A stretch of 14,508 nucleotides of DNA from Candidatus Neoanaerotignum tabaqchaliae (GTDB lineage Bacteria; Bacillota; Clostridia; Lachnospirales; Anaerotignaceae): the NCBI GenBank assembly GCA_904420235.1, contig CAJFUS010000231.1, forward strand, positions 1-14,508. Direction: 5' to 3'. Position 1 is the stretch's first letter. Each line of letters opens with the position of its first letter. The notes below the pieces were generated by a model that did no database searches, was not told the origin of the DNA, and saw only the letters and a list, made by a program, of their open reading frames with translations. Below, piece after piece: positions 14,051-14,508 of the stretch. The translations under genes and the position numbers were made by a program.

Positions 14051-14508
14051 AATATCAGTTTCCCTTTCGAATCTTTTTGCATATTTACAGATGCAATTTT
14101 TTTCATAGATTTAATAGAGAATAGGCAAACGATAATTGTCAAAATATCAGCCGCCGGTTGAGAAAGATAAATTCCTGTTATGCCGAAAAATTTTGGTAGA
14201 AACAGGATGAAAGGGACATAAAACAGGCCCTGGCGAATCACTGAAAGGAATAGACCATATCGAGACTCACCAATTGTTTGATAGGTAATTGTCATCATAT
14301 AGCACAATCCAAAAGCTGGATACAGCGCCACTTGTGAAATCAGCAGCCATTTACCATAGTTCACAATAACTGGATTCTGATTAAACAGCATAATCAACGG
14401 TGTTGACAGCATGATGTAAATCAGTTCAACAAGAACCGTAAGAAATAATGAGCACTTTAAGGCAAAACGCACGGATTGATGGAAACGCTCTTCATTTTTT
14501 GCTCCAAA
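14047..14508 (-). CDS. MATE-family efflux transporter, C-terminal 153 residues (runs off right edge)
   Basis: This is the C-terminal part of a multidrug/toxin extrusion (MATE) cation antiporter of the cytoplasmic membrane. The frame is open from the window edge (FGAKNEERFHQS) to the stop at 14047, so the 5' part lies outside. FGAKN is the typical loop before a late membrane helix. Four hydrophobic segments follow, including LFLTVLVELIYIMLSTPLIM, and RQGLFYVPFILFLPKFFGITG matches the usual last-helices pattern. The piece is intact although the coupled gene after it is broken. Codon use differs from the genes to the left: by hand, Ile is ATT 12, ATC 3, ATA 2, and CTG is the commonest Leu codon. 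The resident genes favour ATA. Substrate cannot be inferred. Confidence 0.9.
   Translation of the reverse strand, partial: FGAKNEERFHQSVRFALKCSLFLTVLVELIYIMLSTPLIMLFNQNPVIVNYGKWLLISQVALYPAFGLCYMMTITYQTIGESRYGLFLSVIRQGLFYVPFILFLPKFFGITGIYLSQPAADILTIIVCLFSIKSMKKIASVNMQKDSKGKLIL

Overview
The window looks like chromosome from a low-GC, spore-forming Clostridia-type Firmicute. The evidence is strong GGAGG-type ribosome sites, consensus sigma-A promoters, a YunB sporulation protein, Bacillus-type Fe-S PurF, Gram-positive NlpC/P60 and M23 wall hydrolases, a class A PBP with no outer-membrane features, and heavy use of ATA for Ile in the resident genes. The genus cannot be fixed from this alone.

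Layout. At 1-3545, minus strand, mrp is followed by purC, purF and purB (purB runs off the left edge). A near-perfect promoter precedes mrp. purC/purF overlap by 4 nt and purF/purB by 44 nt. At 3668-6250, minus strand, lie two secreted cell-wall hydrolases: an SH3b3-NlpC/P60 protein, then a coiled-coil M23 peptidase closed by a terminator. The NlpC/P60 promoter has an exact WalR-type box over its presumed start site. At 6463-9940, minus strand, yunB overlaps larE, which is followed by larB, larC1 and larC2. These are the whole nickel-pincer-nucleotide (NPN) cofactor pathway, but no larA-type racemase lies in the window. LarC is split by one in-frame UGA. From 10076 to 12970, plus strand, a bifunctional class A penicillin-binding protein has its own promoter and terminator. 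From 12971 to 14508 the sequence is a decaying, different-looking stretch: a non-coding gap, a small unrecognised coding remnant, a cytidylate-kinase-like pseudogene with about four -1 shifts and a stop, and the 3' part of a MATE efflux gene.

How the genes fit together. purC, purF and purB serve de novo purine synthesis. Mrp is an Fe-S carrier ATPase, and PurF here keeps all four Fe-S cysteines, so their adjacency may be functional. The two hydrolases and the PBP make and remodel peptidoglycan. LarB, LarE and LarC act in sequence to turn nicotinic acid adenine dinucleotide into the NPN cofactor. The most notable points are the one-codon split of LarC with a ribosome site and possible hairpin at the junction, the physical fusion of the lar genes to a sporulation gene, and the WalR-type operator. 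I do not see a wholly new defence or mobile system here.
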